Source of the DNA: Terriglobia bacterium
GTDB taxonomy: Bacteria; Acidobacteriota; Terriglobia; Bryobacterales; Bryobacteraceae
Reading direction: 5' to 3'
DNA length: 56,299 nucleotides
Assembly (NCBI GenBank): GCA_021324185.1
Contig: JAJPJN010000057.1
Coordinates: 1-56,299 of the forward strand
Shown: positions 24,013-32,605 of the stretch, piece after piece
How positions within the stretch are numbered: the first letter of the stretch is position 1
Layout of the letters: each line of letters starts with the position of its first letter
The notes under the pieces: model-generated
Told to the model about the DNA's origin: nothing
The model's database searches: none
What the model saw: only the letters and a program-made list of their open reading frames with translations
Position numbers and translations under genes: made by a program

Positions 24013-24336
24013 TCAGGCAGATTCAGATTCTGCAAACTGGCGTACGTGCCGGGCTGCCTGTTCAACGGCTCCGGCTGCTTTGGCGGCACGCTCGCGGGCT
24101 GTTTTAGAAGCCTCGGAAAACTTCCGTTGCGCGACGCCGGAGATGTTGCCCGCCAAAGATGCCGCGGTTTCGACGCCCGTATTGATGGTTTCGCGCCCGC
24201 GCCGCACGGCTTCATCCATGGCGTCCATCGCCCAATTCGTACATGCCGGAACCAGCATGGCCGCACCTACAACGGCCAGCCCTATGCCGGCGCCGATCAG
24301 CACCGCGCCCCAAACACCGCTACCTGGATTCTTCAT
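24013..24336 (-). CDS. Hypothetical single-pass membrane protein
   Basis: A 107-aa protein with one hydrophobic segment near residues 9-31 (WGAVLIGAGIGLAVVGAAM). A long amphipathic Ala-rich helical tail follows (MDEAVRRGRETINTGVET, ASKTARERAAKAAGAVE). The layout resembles YtxH-like or apolipoprotein-like small envelope proteins, but I do not recognise the family. It sits between the TPR/amidohydrolase genes and the acyl-CoA mutase gene on the same strand. Confidence 0.6.
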   Translation of the reverse strand: MKNPGSGVWGAVLIGAGIGLAVVGAAMLVPACTNWAMDAMDEAVRRGRETINTGVETAASLAGNISGVAQRKFSEASKTARERAAKAAGAVEQAARHVRQFAESESA

Positions 24337-24371
24337 GGTCTTATCGAGCCTCCTTCTACTTTGGAGCGAAG

Positions 24372-25967
24372 CTACAGGTGGGTCGTTTCAGTGTAAGTGC
24401 CAAAAACTTTACGAAGACTGTCGCAAATCTCACCTAACGTGGCGTAAGCGCGCACAGCATCCAGGATGAACGGCATTGTGTTCCTGGCGCCTTCCGCCGC
24501 GCGGCTGAGATTGTCGAGCGCATTCTGAACGGCCGCCTGATTGCGGCGCTTACGCAAGCCGGCCAGCTTGGCTTCCTGCTTGCGCTGCGCGCTTTGATCG
24601 ATTTGCAGCAGCTCAATCGGTTTATCTTCGGATTGAAAACGGTTCGCCCCAACGATAACGCGCTCGCCCTCCTCCACCTCGCGCTGATAACGATAACTGG
24701 CGCTTGCGATTTCGCTCTGCGGGAAACCGTTTTCGATGGCCGGGATCATGCCGCCGAAACCGTCGATCCTGTCGATGTACTCGTTGGCCGCGGCTTCCGT
24801 ATCGAGCGTCAAACGTTCTACAAAGTAAGAGCCGCCCAGCGGATCAACGGTATTGGGCACGCCGGTTTCGTAGGCCAGGATTTGCTGGGTGCGTAACGCA
24901 AGTGTCACGGCCTCCTCGCTTGGCAGCGCGTAGGCTTCGTCGAGCGAATTCGTATGCAGCGACTGCGCCCCGCCGAGGACCGCAGCCATAGCCTGCCAGG
25001 CGGTACGCATCAGGTTGTTGTACGGCTGCTGCCAGGTAAGGGAGCAACCCGCCGTTTGCGCATGAAACCGGAGTTTCATGCTGCGCTCGTCCTTGGCGCC
25101 GTAACGGTCGCGCATGACGTGGGCCCAGATTTTACGCGCTGCCCGGTACTTGGCGATCTCTTCGAAGAAATCACTATGCGCGTTAAAGAAGAAGCTAAGT
25201 CTGGGCGCGAATTTGTCAATCGGCAGGCCGCGGTCGAGCGCCCAATCCACGTACTCCATGCCGTCTCGAAGCGTGAACGCCAGCTCCTGAACGGCGGTGG
25301 AACCGGCTTCCCGGATGTGATATCCGCTGATGGAGATGGGATTAAATTTGGGAGTTTCCAGCGCGCCGAATTCAATCGTGTCGGTCACCAGGCGCATGGA
25401 AGGCCGCGGCGGAAAAATGTACTCTTTTTGAGCGATGTACTCCTTAAGGATGTCATTCTGCAGCGTTCCCGAGAGGCGCTGCCATTTGACTCCCTGCTCT
25501 TCGGCTACCGCCAGGTACATTGCCCAAAGCACGGCGGCCGGCGAGTTGATGGTCATGGAGACGGACACATCTCCCAGCGGAATGTTGCGAAAGAGGATCT
25601 CCATATCTTCGAGTGAAGAAATGGAGACGCCGCACTTTCCTACTTCGCCTTCGCTCATAGGATGATCGGCGTCATAGCCCATCAACGTGGGCAGATCAAA
25701 TGCAACAGAAAGACCGGTCTGCCCCTGGCTGAGCAGGTAGTGGTAACGCCGGTTGGTTTCTTCCGGGGTGGCGAAACCGGAGAACTGGCGCATGGTCCAG
25801 AGCTTGCCGCGGTACATGTCGCGATGAATGCCGCGGGTGTAGGGAAATTGGCCCGGCTCTGCCAGATCGCGCTGGTAATCGAAATTTTTCAAATCTCCGG
25901 GCCCGTAAACAGGCTCAATTGGGACTCCGCTGATGGTCGTACGTGGACGTTCAAGGGTCGTCTTCAT
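24372..25967 (-). CDS. B12-dependent acyl-CoA mutase large subunit, IcmA-like
   Basis: A 531-aa catalytic subunit of the methylmalonyl-CoA/isobutyryl-CoA mutase family (radical carbon-skeleton rearrangement using adenosylcobalamin). It covers the substrate-binding barrel ([42 protein letters not shown]) but has no C-terminal cobalamin-binding domain, so it needs a separate B12 subunit that is not in this window. The catalytic histidine is H217 in SGYHIREAG. The substrate-specificity positions are F62 (RQFSGF) and Q180 (YIAQKEY), 118 residues apart. These match Phe80/Gln198 of isobutyryl-CoA mutase rather than Tyr89/Arg207 of methylmalonyl-CoA mutase. It would therefore interconvert isobutyryl- and n-butyryl-CoA or a similar pair. 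Ordinary annotation would call it methylmalonyl-CoA mutase. Confidence 0.85.
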   Translation of the reverse strand: MKTTLERPRTTISGVPIEPVYGPGDLKNFDYQRDLAEPGQFPYTRGIHRDMYRGKLWTMRQFSGFATPEETNRRYHYLLSQGQTGLSVAFDLPTLMGYDADHPMSEGEVGKCGVSISSLEDMEILFRNIPLGDVSVSMTINSPAAVLWAMYLAVAEEQGVKWQRLSGTLQNDILKEYIAQKEYIFPPRPSMRLVTDTIEFGALETPKFNPISISGYHIREAGSTAVQELAFTLRDGMEYVDWALDRGLPIDKFAPRLSFFFNAHSDFFEEIAKYRAARKIWAHVMRDRYGAKDERSMKLRFHAQTAGCSLTWQQPYNNLMRTAWQAMAAVLGGAQSLHTNSLDEAYALPSEEAVTLALRTQQILAYETGVPNTVDPLGGSYFVERLTLDTEAAANEYIDRIDGFGGMIPAIENGFPQSEIASASYRYQREVEEGERVIVGANRFQSEDKPIELLQIDQSAQRKQEAKLAGLRKRRNQAAVQNALDNLSRAAEGARNTMPFILDAVRAYATLGEICDSLRKVFGTYTETTHL

Positions 25968-26043
25968 TGGATAGCTGCCGTCGCTTTGATCGTAGCGCGG
26001 AGGCGGAATCCGTTGAGACCAGTGGTTGTGATACTGCTATGTT

Positions 26044-26469
26044 ATGGCGTGCCCGTTCTTCGAGCCGCAGCGAATCGCGAGCGCGGTTGCTACGGGCCGG
26101 CTTCCGTTGGTTGATGAATACGACGGGTTGTGCCATGCGGGGACAAGTCCTGTCGCGGTGTCCGAATCTGCCCGGTTCCGCTGCTGTAACCACGGCAATT
26201 CAAAAGGCTGCTGCGTTTTCTTCCCAGCGCGGGAAAATCGGTCCTGTTTGCGCTATGAGGTGATACAGCGTGACGCGCAGTCGCTGTGCGTTCTCTGCAT
26301 CGAAGAGCAATCGTACGCGCCGCTACGGTGGTATGCAGTTCAATATAGTTGCATTGACGGGCAAGTTAGCCCGGAGCCGGACGATTTGTGCGTGCGCGCG
26401 CAAGTGATCGCGTTCTGCCGCAGTTATCTGGCGCACTTTGGCGGCGGCTCGGCAGATAACAATGGATAA
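26044..26469 (+). CDS. Cys-rich conserved hypothetical protein
   Basis: A 141-aa protein starting MACPFFEP with twelve cysteines, including C3, C30, CC at 47-48, CC at 56-57 and C68 in the N-terminal half (RFRCCNHG, SCLRY). It has no signal peptide. The pattern suggests a metal or iron-sulfur site, but no known motif is exact. It is divergent from the mutase gene (76-nt gap) and its end lies just before, or overlaps, the thioesterase start. I recall similar MACPFF-starting proteins in Acidobacteriota without an assigned function. Confidence 0.6.
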   Translation: MACPFFEPQRIASAVATGRLPLVDEYDGLCHAGTSPVAVSESARFRCCNHGNSKGCCVFFPARENRSCLRYEVIQRDAQSLCVLCIEEQSYAPLRWYAVQYSCIDGQVSPEPDDLCVRAQVIAFCRSYLAHFGGGSADNNG

Positions 26470-26485
26470 CTTAAAGGCAAACTCA

Positions 26486-27007
26486 ATGCTTGTGGATACC
26501 GGCGATGCCGGACGGCCGCGCACGGTGCGGGAAACGCAGTCTGATTATGCCGAAGTCTGCCTGCCAAATGATGCCAATTTGTTGGGCAACATGCTGGGCG
26601 GTCATGTGATGCATCTGGTAGATCTTTGTGGCGCCATTGCGGCCATGCGCCATGCGCGCTGCACGGTCGTGACCGCCGCCATTGACCAGATGACTTTTCT
26701 GCATCCGATACACATCGGCGAGCTGGTCCGGCTTAAATCGCAAGTGAATCGCGTTTTCCGGACCTCGATGGAAGTGGGCGTGAAGGTCTGGGTGGAAAAT
26801 TTGCAGAGCGGGGAACTGAAACACACGTCTTCGGCGTATCTCACCTTTGTCGCGCTCGACCGGGCAGGGAACCGGGTGATTTTGCCGCCCATTGTGCCGG
26901 AAAGCGAAGACGAGAAGCGCCGTTATGAAGAAGCGGCGGAACGCCGGGCATACCGGCTGGCCTTCAAAGATAGAACCAGGGAGGAGCAGACGATCAGCAG
27001 GCCGTAA
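26486..27007 (+). CDS. Acyl-CoA thioesterase, hotdog fold
   Basis: A 173-aa hotdog-fold acyl-CoA thioesterase of the YciA/BACH group, which hydrolyses acyl-CoA to free acid and CoA. Conserved features are PNDANLLGNMLGGHVMHL (catalytic acid-side region followed by the hotdog helix) and VTAAIDQMTFLHPIHIGE. The chosen ATG at 26486 has AAGG 8 nt upstream. An ATG at 26462, overlapping the Cys-rich gene by 8 nt, is the alternative (181 aa). The C-terminal 45 residues are charged and probably helical. Neighbourhood with the acyl-CoA mutase fits acyl-CoA metabolism. Confidence 0.85.
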   Translation: MLVDTGDAGRPRTVRETQSDYAEVCLPNDANLLGNMLGGHVMHLVDLCGAIAAMRHARCTVVTAAIDQMTFLHPIHIGELVRLKSQVNRVFRTSMEVGVKVWVENLQSGELKHTSSAYLTFVALDRAGNRVILPPIVPESEDEKRRYEEAAERRAYRLAFKDRTREEQTISRP

Positions 27008-27041
27008 AGATTTTTCGCCTGACGTCTGCCCGTGAAAACAA

Positions 27042-28244
27042 TTGGCTCAGTTCATGTTTGCAACGGGGATAGAAAACAGCTATCCCACCATCCAGCTCCC
27101 TGACGGTTCAACCAAGCGCGTCGACGAGATGGAAAAATGCGGATTCTACCGGCATTGGGAAGAGGATTTTCATTTGGTCCGTGAGCTCGGCATTGAGTTT
27201 CTGCGCTTTGGTCCTCCTTATTACAAGACCCATCTCGGCCCGGGCCGGTACGATTGGGAATTCTCAGACCTGACTTTTCACAAGTTGAAGAAAATGGGAA
27301 TTGCCCCGATCGTGGATCTTTGCCATTTCGGAGTGCCTGACTGGATCGGCAGTTTTCAGAACCGCGATTTTCCGCGCCTCTTTGCCGAGTATGCAGGAGC
27401 GCTGGCGGCCCGCTATCCCTGGCTGAAGTTTTTCACGCCCATTAACGAGATCATGATTGCAGCCCGTTTTTCCGCCAGCTTCGGCTGGTGGAACGAACGT
27501 CTGAAGGACGATCGCTCGTTTGTCAACGCATTGCACAATCTGGCCAAAGCCAATGTGCTGGCGATGCACTCCATACTGCAGGTACATCCGAAAGCGATCT
27601 TCATCCTGAGTGAAGCCTCGGAATTTAATCACCCGATAAATCCGTCTTGCACGCCGGCCGCCTATGCCTACAACCAGAGGCGGTTTCTGTCGCTCGATCT
27701 AACCTTCGGACACCCGGTCAGTTTCGATATGTATGAATTTCTGATGGACAACGGAATGAAGCGGGAAGAATATCACTGGTTCTGCAACAACCACCGGAAA
27801 CAGCACTGCATCATGGGGACGGATTATTACGAAATGAACGAGCAGCTAGTACTTAGCGACCGCTCCACTACGCCCTCCGGCGAGATCTTCGGCTATTACG
27901 TGATCACGCATCAATACTTCGACCGCTATCACCTGCCCGTGATGCACACCGAGACGAATCTGCCCGATGCCGAAAGAGCGCCGAGTTGGATACGAAAGGA
28001 GTGGGCCAACGCCCACCGTCTGCGCGAAGACGGGGTGCCGCTGGTTGGCTTCACCTACTACAGCTTGACGGACCAGGTGGATTGGGACAGCGCGTTGGTG
28101 GGCGACAACGGCAATGTGAATCCACTTGGACTGTACGATCTGAACCGCAAGATCAGGCCGGCCGGGGAAACGTATCGCGAGATCATTCGCGAGTGGCGCG
28201 ACATTTTACCGACGCAAAGCCACAGTTTATATCTCAACTGCTAA
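27042..28244 (+). CDS. GH1-like glycoside hydrolase
   Basis: A 400-aa TIM-barrel protein resembling glycoside hydrolase family 1 (retaining beta-glycosidases). The candidate acid/base is E136 in FTPINEIM (family TxNEP with P replaced) and the candidate nucleophile is E304 in MHTETN. Substrate-barrel motifs include FLRFGPPYYKTH and IVDLCHFGVPDW. It has no signal peptide, so it is cytoplasmic. It is shorter than canonical GH1 (about 440-480 aa). The TTG at 27042 is used here; ATG at 27054 is an alternative. It follows the thioesterase by 34 nt. The substrate is unknown. Confidence 0.72.
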   Translation: MAQFMFATGIENSYPTIQLPDGSTKRVDEMEKCGFYRHWEEDFHLVRELGIEFLRFGPPYYKTHLGPGRYDWEFSDLTFHKLKKMGIAPIVDLCHFGVPDWIGSFQNRDFPRLFAEYAGALAARYPWLKFFTPINEIMIAARFSASFGWWNERLKDDRSFVNALHNLAKANVLAMHSILQVHPKAIFILSEASEFNHPINPSCTPAAYAYNQRRFLSLDLTFGHPVSFDMYEFLMDNGMKREEYHWFCNNHRKQHCIMGTDYYEMNEQLVLSDRSTTPSGEIFGYYVITHQYFDRYHLPVMHTETNLPDAERAPSWIRKEWANAHRLREDGVPLVGFTYYSLTDQVDWDSALVGDNGNVNPLGLYDLNRKIRPAGETYREIIREWRDILPTQSHSLYLNC

Positions 28245-28250
28245 GGTTGG

Positions 28251-28574
28251 CTACTCCGGTTCGGCCTTGTACATGTACTTAATGCAGTGCTTGTAGAGCA
28301 GGAGATTCGGCGCGCCGGTGCGATTCAGCTTGATGCAATCGCGGTCATACCATTCGATGACGCCTTCCAACTGCTCGCCATCGGTAAGCACCACCACCAT
28401 GTGAGTCTTCCCTTGCATCTGCTTTGAATAGTAGAACTGCTCGGCGTTCGTTTGGTCTGGCGGAGTACCTTTTTTTACGCTAGGCGGACGGCGTACTTGT
28501 TGTTCTTTGTTTTCATTTACGACGTTGCGCGCAGGTTTTCGGATAAGAGATTCCAGACGCCTCTCCTCTATCAT
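28251..28574 (-). CDS. hfq: Hfq-like Sm-fold RNA-binding protein
   Basis: A 107-aa protein whose C-terminal 65 residues form an Sm/Hfq core: Sm1-like VVVLTDGEQLEGVIEWYD followed by IKLNR, and Sm2-like LLLYKHCIKYMY, where Hfq normally reads YKHAI. A basic N-terminal extension of about 40 residues (RKPARNVVNENKEQQ) is not present in enteric Hfq. Hfq hexamers bind U-rich small RNAs and A-rich mRNA. The start ATG follows AGAGGAGAA closely. It lies downstream of the DNA polymerase delta prime gene on the same strand, after a 78-nt gap. It could be a divergent Hfq paralogue rather than the main one. Confidence 0.7.
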   Translation of the reverse strand: MIEERRLESLIRKPARNVVNENKEQQVRRPPSVKKGTPPDQTNAEQFYYSKQMQGKTHMVVVLTDGEQLEGVIEWYDRDCIKLNRTGAPNLLLYKHCIKYMYKAEPE

Positions 28575-28652
28575 TTCTCCTCTTGAGTTCTCGGATGATT
28601 GTGATGGCCCGGTGGGCGGGCGTGTAATTGCTATTTAGGTGCTTCTCTCTTG

Positions 28653-29678
28653 TCAGGTGTTACGCAAATTAATAATCATAGCGTCCATGGCTGCAGTTTT
28701 TTGAATATTCCGCCGCGCCATAAGGACGAGTTCATCGAGAAGACGCGCCGCGCGATCGAGCCACTCGAAGCTGACCACTTCCGCGATTTTGGCAATACGC
28801 GACTGAACATCGCGATTGTTGAGTACGTCCTTGGCATTCAGCGCGCGCAAAATGTCGTGCAGCAGCCCATATCCGAGTTTGAGATAAGCATCGAGCTTCT
28901 CTGAGCGGCTATTTGCAAACCACTCCGATTCTTTCACCCAGTCGGAAAAAGGCCGCAGGCCGGCAGAACACTCAAAGGCGGCCAGAAGCAGAGCACGCCG
29001 GTTTCGAAACTCATCCAGATCGAGCCTGGCCGCTATGCCGGGGCTGCCTTCCGCGAGAGCAATGCGCAACTCGGCTTCTGGAAGCCCTTTTGCACGCGCG
29101 AACTCTTTCATCTCCTCGTCTTCCAGTCGGGACATTTGCAGAACCAGCGAACGCGATCGAATGGTGGGCAGCAGGTCGTACAGATTCTCGGCGGTAGTGA
29201 TGATGACGAGATGCTCGGGGGGCTCCTCGAGAATTTTCAGTAGCGAATTGGCGGACTGCTCATTGGCGCGGTCGAGATGATCGATCAGAAATACGCGATA
29301 TTCGCCCCGTAAAGGCTTGAGTTGGGCGCGTTCACGCAGCAGCCGCATCTGTTGAATGCTGATCTGGCGCAGCGGGCCCTCGGGGGCAAATGTGACGAAA
29401 TCCGGGTGAGTAGAAAAGAACAGAGGATCTTCCGCGCGTTTTTCGGATGTCCACTTCTCACGCTGCTCGATCAATTCAAGATTCGCTGGAAGGCTGAGGT
29501 CGTCGTGTTCGATTTTGGCGGCGTCCCCAAGCAGCGCCGCTCCGAAGCGCCGCGCGAGCGTTGCCTTTCCGACGCCTTCCGGCCCGGTTAGCAGGATGGT
29601 CTGCGCTAGGCGCTTTTGCTCGATCATCTGGGCCAGCGTCTGCGCCGCGCCGGCGTTCCCGTAGAAATTAGCGAACGG
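28653..29678 (-). CDS. holB: DNA polymerase III subunit delta prime
   Basis: A 341-aa clamp-loader AAA+ protein. Visible elements are a Walker A-like GPEGVGKAT, a Walker B-like FLIDHLDRAN, SANSLLKILEEPPEH and the sensor TIRSRS. These identify the delta prime subunit that loads the sliding clamp in the replicative polymerase. The ATG at 29678 is preferred (11-nt overlap with tmk); a TTG at 29696 would overlap more. The four-Cys zinc module of some DnaX/HolB proteins is absent. It directly follows tmk, a common pairing. Confidence 0.88.
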   Translation of the reverse strand, partial: PFANFYGNAGAAQTLAQMIEQKRLAQTILLTGPEGVGKATLARRFGAALLGDAAKIEHDDLSLPANLELIEQREKWTSEKRAEDPLFFSTHPDFVTFAPEGPLRQISIQQMRLLRERAQLKPLRGEYRVFLIDHLDRANEQSANSLLKILEEPPEHLVIITTAENLYDLLPTIRSRSLVLQMSRLEDEEMKEFARAKGLPEAELRIALAEGSPGIAARLDLDEFRNRRALLLAAFECSAGLRPFSDWVKESEWFANSRSEKLDAYLKLGYGLLHDILRALNAKDVLNNRDVQSRIAKIAEVVSFEWLDRAARLLDELVLMARRNIQKTAAMDAMIINLRNT

Positions 29679-30327
29679 CATGAGCACAACGTTCAATCAG
29701 GGGTGCGACTTCTGTCCACACGCGTTCGGCAACTTCTTCGGGCGTTCCGGTTCCATCCACCATCCTGAACCGCTGCGGCTCGGAGGCGGCAATTTGCCGG
29801 TAGCCCTCGGCTACCAGCAGATGAAAGTCGAGTGATTGCTGGTCCAGGCGCACTTCCCCGGGCCGCTCCAGGTTTCGCCGGTGAGCACGCGAGAGACCCT
29901 GTTGCACGTTGAAATCCACGCAGATCGTCAGGTCAGGCAGCAAACTGCCCAGCGCCAGGCGATGCACTTGCATGATCGTTTCAAAACCCAATCCCCGAGC
30001 GGCGCCCTGATAGGCCAGCGACGAGTCGGTGAAACGGTCGCTGAGGACGATTTCGCCGCGTTGGAGCGCCGGAAGGATGATCTGGGCTGCTGCCTGGGCG
30101 CGCGAGGCGAACATCAATAGCAGCTCAGTCATTGATTCCATTTCGTCGTGCGCCGGGTCCAGCAGGATGCGCCGGATCTGGCTGCCGATGGCTGTGGCGC
30201 CGGGCTCCTGATTTTCCGTTACCGTGAACCCCAGCGTTCGCAGGCGAGCCGCCAGAAGCCGCATCTGAGTTGTTTTTCCGCTGCCTTCGGCCCCTTCGAA
30301 TGAAATGAATGCGCCGCGCTCAGTCAT
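29668..30327 (-). CDS. tmk: Thymidylate kinase
   Basis: A 219-aa P-loop kinase converting dTMP to dTDP. It shows the Walker A FEGAEGSGKTTQ near residue 10, the DRx signature DRFTDSSLAYQG and a lid region RNLERPGEVRLD. The length fits bacterial Tmk. Its ATG overlaps the end of the uracil-DNA glycosylase gene by 8 nt, and it precedes holB. Confidence 0.93.
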   Translation of the reverse strand: MTERGAFISFEGAEGSGKTTQMRLLAARLRTLGFTVTENQEPGATAIGSQIRRILLDPAHDEMESMTELLLMFASRAQAAAQIILPALQRGEIVLSDRFTDSSLAYQGAARGLGFETIMQVHRLALGSLLPDLTICVDFNVQQGLSRAHRRNLERPGEVRLDQQSLDFHLLVAEGYRQIAASEPQRFRMVDGTGTPEEVAERVWTEVAPLIERCAHAVR

Positions 30328-31036
30328 AGACGTAATGCAGCAGCGTTTTCAAATCTTCCCACGCTTCGCGGCGCGCCTGCTGATTGTACTGCCGCAGCAA
30401 ATACGAGGGATGATATGTAATCATCACCGGGATGCCGCGCCATTTGTGCCATCTACCCCGCGACTTGGTGATGCCTTCCTTGGTATTGAGCAAGGCTTTC
30501 ATCGCCGTGGCCCCCAGCGCGCAGATGGCCTTCGGTTTAATGGCCATGAGCTGCCGGAAGAGAAATTCTCCGCAAATCTCCATTTCGTCCGGTAGCGGCG
30601 TTCGATTCTCCGGCGGGCGGCACTTCACGACGTTGCAGATGTAGACATCTTCGCGCCGGATGGGAATGCCTTCTTTGGCGGCTGTATTGTTAATCATCTG
30701 CGTCAACAGTTGGCCGGCGCGCCCGACAAACGGCAGCCCCTGCTCATCTTCATCCGCCCCCGGCCCTTCGCCCACAAACACGAGCGAGGAGCGCTCATTG
30801 CCGGAACCGAAGACGATGGTCTTTCGGCCCTCATGGAGCCGGCAGCGCTTGCAATCGCCGATGTCGGAGAGAATGGCCGGTAGGGTATCGCCCGGTGGCG
30901 CTAAATCGGGCAGGACAACCGGAATTGAGACGGCGGCAGAAGGCGCGGGCTCAGAGGGAGCCGAACGGCGATAAACCGAGTCGATCCCCAAATCGCGATA
31001 GTACTCGAGATACTGCCGCAGAGCGTTTGTCGTCAT
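30320..31036 (-). CDS. Type-4 uracil-DNA glycosylase
   Basis: A 238-aa family 4 uracil-DNA glycosylase, which removes uracil from DNA in base-excision repair and carries a [4Fe-4S] cluster. Visible are [10 protein letters not shown] (first two Cys ligands), [16 protein letters not shown] (motif A), [12 protein letters not shown] (third Cys), the CGEF segment (fourth Cys) and TYHPSYLLR (motif B). Residues 20-60 form a proline-rich linker after a short N-terminal helical segment. The ATG at 31036 lies 4 nt after the coaBC stop. The longer frame to 31132 lies inside coaBC. Confidence 0.9.
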   Translation of the reverse strand: MTTNALRQYLEYYRDLGIDSVYRRSAPSEPAPSAAVSIPVVLPDLAPPGDTLPAILSDIGDCKRCRLHEGRKTIVFGSGNERSSLVFVGEGPGADEDEQGLPFVGRAGQLLTQMINNTAAKEGIPIRREDVYICNVVKCRPPENRTPLPDEMEICGEFLFRQLMAIKPKAICALGATAMKALLNTKEGITKSRGRWHKWRGIPVMITYHPSYLLRQYNQQARREAWEDLKTLLHYVYD

Positions 31037-31040
31037 TCCG

Positions 31041-32258
31041 TTACGCTTCGACCGCTTGCAGCGCCAGGCGCAGCCTGGCGACCTGATCCAGAATGCGAGC
31101 GGCAATCTCTTTTTTGCCGGCAGGGCCTGCATGTACGATCTGGCCGGCGCGGGTCAGAATCTCGACTTCGTTCTGGTCGGACTCGAATCCCAAGCCATCC
31201 CGGTTCACCAGATTGGCAACCACCATGTCGCATTTTTTCGAGACCATCTTCCTGCGAGCTTCTGCAATCATGTTTTCCGTCTCAGCCGCAAAGCCGATTA
31301 ACAGGCGGTCTCCTTTGCGTTCGCCTACGGCGGCGAGAATGTCCGGAGTGGGTTCGAGATCAAGCGAAAAACGCGTAGCGGTTTTCTTAATTTTTTGCTT
31401 CGGAACGTCGGCAACATAGTAATCCGCAACGGCCGCGCTCTTGATGATAATTGTGGCCGGTTCCAAGGCCGCCAAAACCGCGTCGTACATTTCTCTGGCG
31501 GTTCGGATGCGAACCAGATCCACGCCGCGCGGCACAGGCAGATCTACGGGTCCGGAAATGAGCGTCACTCGCGCGCCTCGCCGCACCGCCTCCGATGCGA
31601 GCGCGTAACCCATCTTTCCGCTCGAGCGATTACTGATGTAGCGAACCGGATCGATCGGCTCCTGTGTAGGGCCGGCCGTAATCAAAATCGATTCACCTTC
31701 AAGATCGCGCCGGGCGGCTGTCATGGAATCAATCGCTTCTGCAATCTGTTCAGGATCCGGCAAGCGTCCGGCGCCCATCGTGCCGCAGGCGAGCCACCCT
31801 GCATCGGGCTCGACAATGGAGACCCCGCGCTCTCGCAAGAGATTGAGATTGGCGATAGTAGCTGGATGCTCCCACATTGCGGTGTTCATCGCGGGCGCGA
31901 CGAGAACGGGCCCGGTGAAGGCCAGATACAGTGTGGAGAGAAAATCGTCCGCCAGCCCATGAGCGAATTTCGCGAGGAGATCAGCCGTAGCGGGCGCAAC
32001 GGCCAACAGATCATTCTCCTGCGCGATAGCGATGTGCTCGACGGCGCTTCCCAGCGTATCCTGAGGACTTTCTTGTGAGAAAAGTCCCGTGATGACCTTC
32101 TGAGCGGTCAGCGCGGCGAAGGTGAGCGGCTGCACGAACTGCTGCGCCGCGTTTGTCATCACTACCTGAACGCGGTGACCGCGTTGCTGGAGGGCGCGCA
32201 CGAGCTCTGCCGATTTGTAAGCGGCAATGCCCCCTCCTACGCCCAAAACGACGCGCAT
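31041..32258 (-). CDS. coaBC: CoaBC bifunctional coenzyme A biosynthesis enzyme
   Basis: A 405-aa fusion of phosphopantothenoylcysteine decarboxylase (CoaC, N-terminal, FMN) and phosphopantothenate-cysteine ligase (CoaB, C-terminal). The CoaC part shows GGGIAAYKS, PAMNTAMW and the active-site cysteine in LACGTMGAGRL. CoaB begins around ILITAGPTQEPIDPVR, continues with ISNRSSGKMG and has the lysine-containing loop KKCDMVVAN. The ATG at 32258 has GGGAGG 6 nt upstream, which decides the start against the longer frame at 32288. Confidence 0.94.
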   Translation of the reverse strand: MRVVLGVGGGIAAYKSAELVRALQQRGHRVQVVMTNAAQQFVQPLTFAALTAQKVITGLFSQESPQDTLGSAVEHIAIAQENDLLAVAPATADLLAKFAHGLADDFLSTLYLAFTGPVLVAPAMNTAMWEHPATIANLNLLRERGVSIVEPDAGWLACGTMGAGRLPDPEQIAEAIDSMTAARRDLEGESILITAGPTQEPIDPVRYISNRSSGKMGYALASEAVRRGARVTLISGPVDLPVPRGVDLVRIRTAREMYDAVLAALEPATIIIKSAAVADYYVADVPKQKIKKTATRFSLDLEPTPDILAAVGERKGDRLLIGFAAETENMIAEARRKMVSKKCDMVVANLVNRDGLGFESDQNEVEILTRAGQIVHAGPAGKKEIAARILDQVARLRLALQAVEA

Positions 32259-32311
32259 CGCCGTCCTCCCTTTATTCTCCGCGCACAACGGTAACCAAAC
32301 AGCCTGCGCGC

Positions 32312-32548
32312 TTACTCGGAAGCTTCAGCCGCCGCCTGCTCGGCCACTGGATCTGAATACGGAACCAGGCCGCGCCGGACCTCTTCCATCGCCAGTACGG
32401 TCGGTTTCTTATTGGTGGCCGGTAACACGCTGCGCTGGCCATTTTGTAGCTGGCGGGCGCGTTTTGCCGCCACGATGATAAATCGGTATGTGCTTGCATC
32501 CTGATCGTCTGGAATGCAATACATTGTGTTTCTGTTGTGTTCAGCCAT
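32312..32548 (-). CDS. rpoZ: RNA polymerase omega subunit
   Basis: A 78-aa protein with the RpoZ core: STYRFIIVAAKRARQLQNG and KKPTVLAMEEVRRG. Omega assists RNA polymerase assembly. The ATG at 32548 with AAAGGA just upstream is preferred to a TTG at 32560. The position between gmk and coaBC is the conserved bacterial arrangement gmk-rpoZ-coaBC. Confidence 0.93.
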   Translation of the reverse strand: MAEHNRNTMYCIPDDQDASTYRFIIVAAKRARQLQNGQRSVLPATNKKPTVLAMEEVRRGLVPYSDPVAEQAAAEASE

Positions 32549-32605
32549 TTTTCCTTTCAATGACGTGCCTTTAACGACGTGCTCTCAACCGTGCCAAAAT
32601 CCCGT

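Noticed and set aside
24372-25967. Calling the mutase a standard methylmalonyl-CoA mutase
   Set aside because: Both specificity positions read as in isobutyryl-CoA mutase, so the more general name is used.
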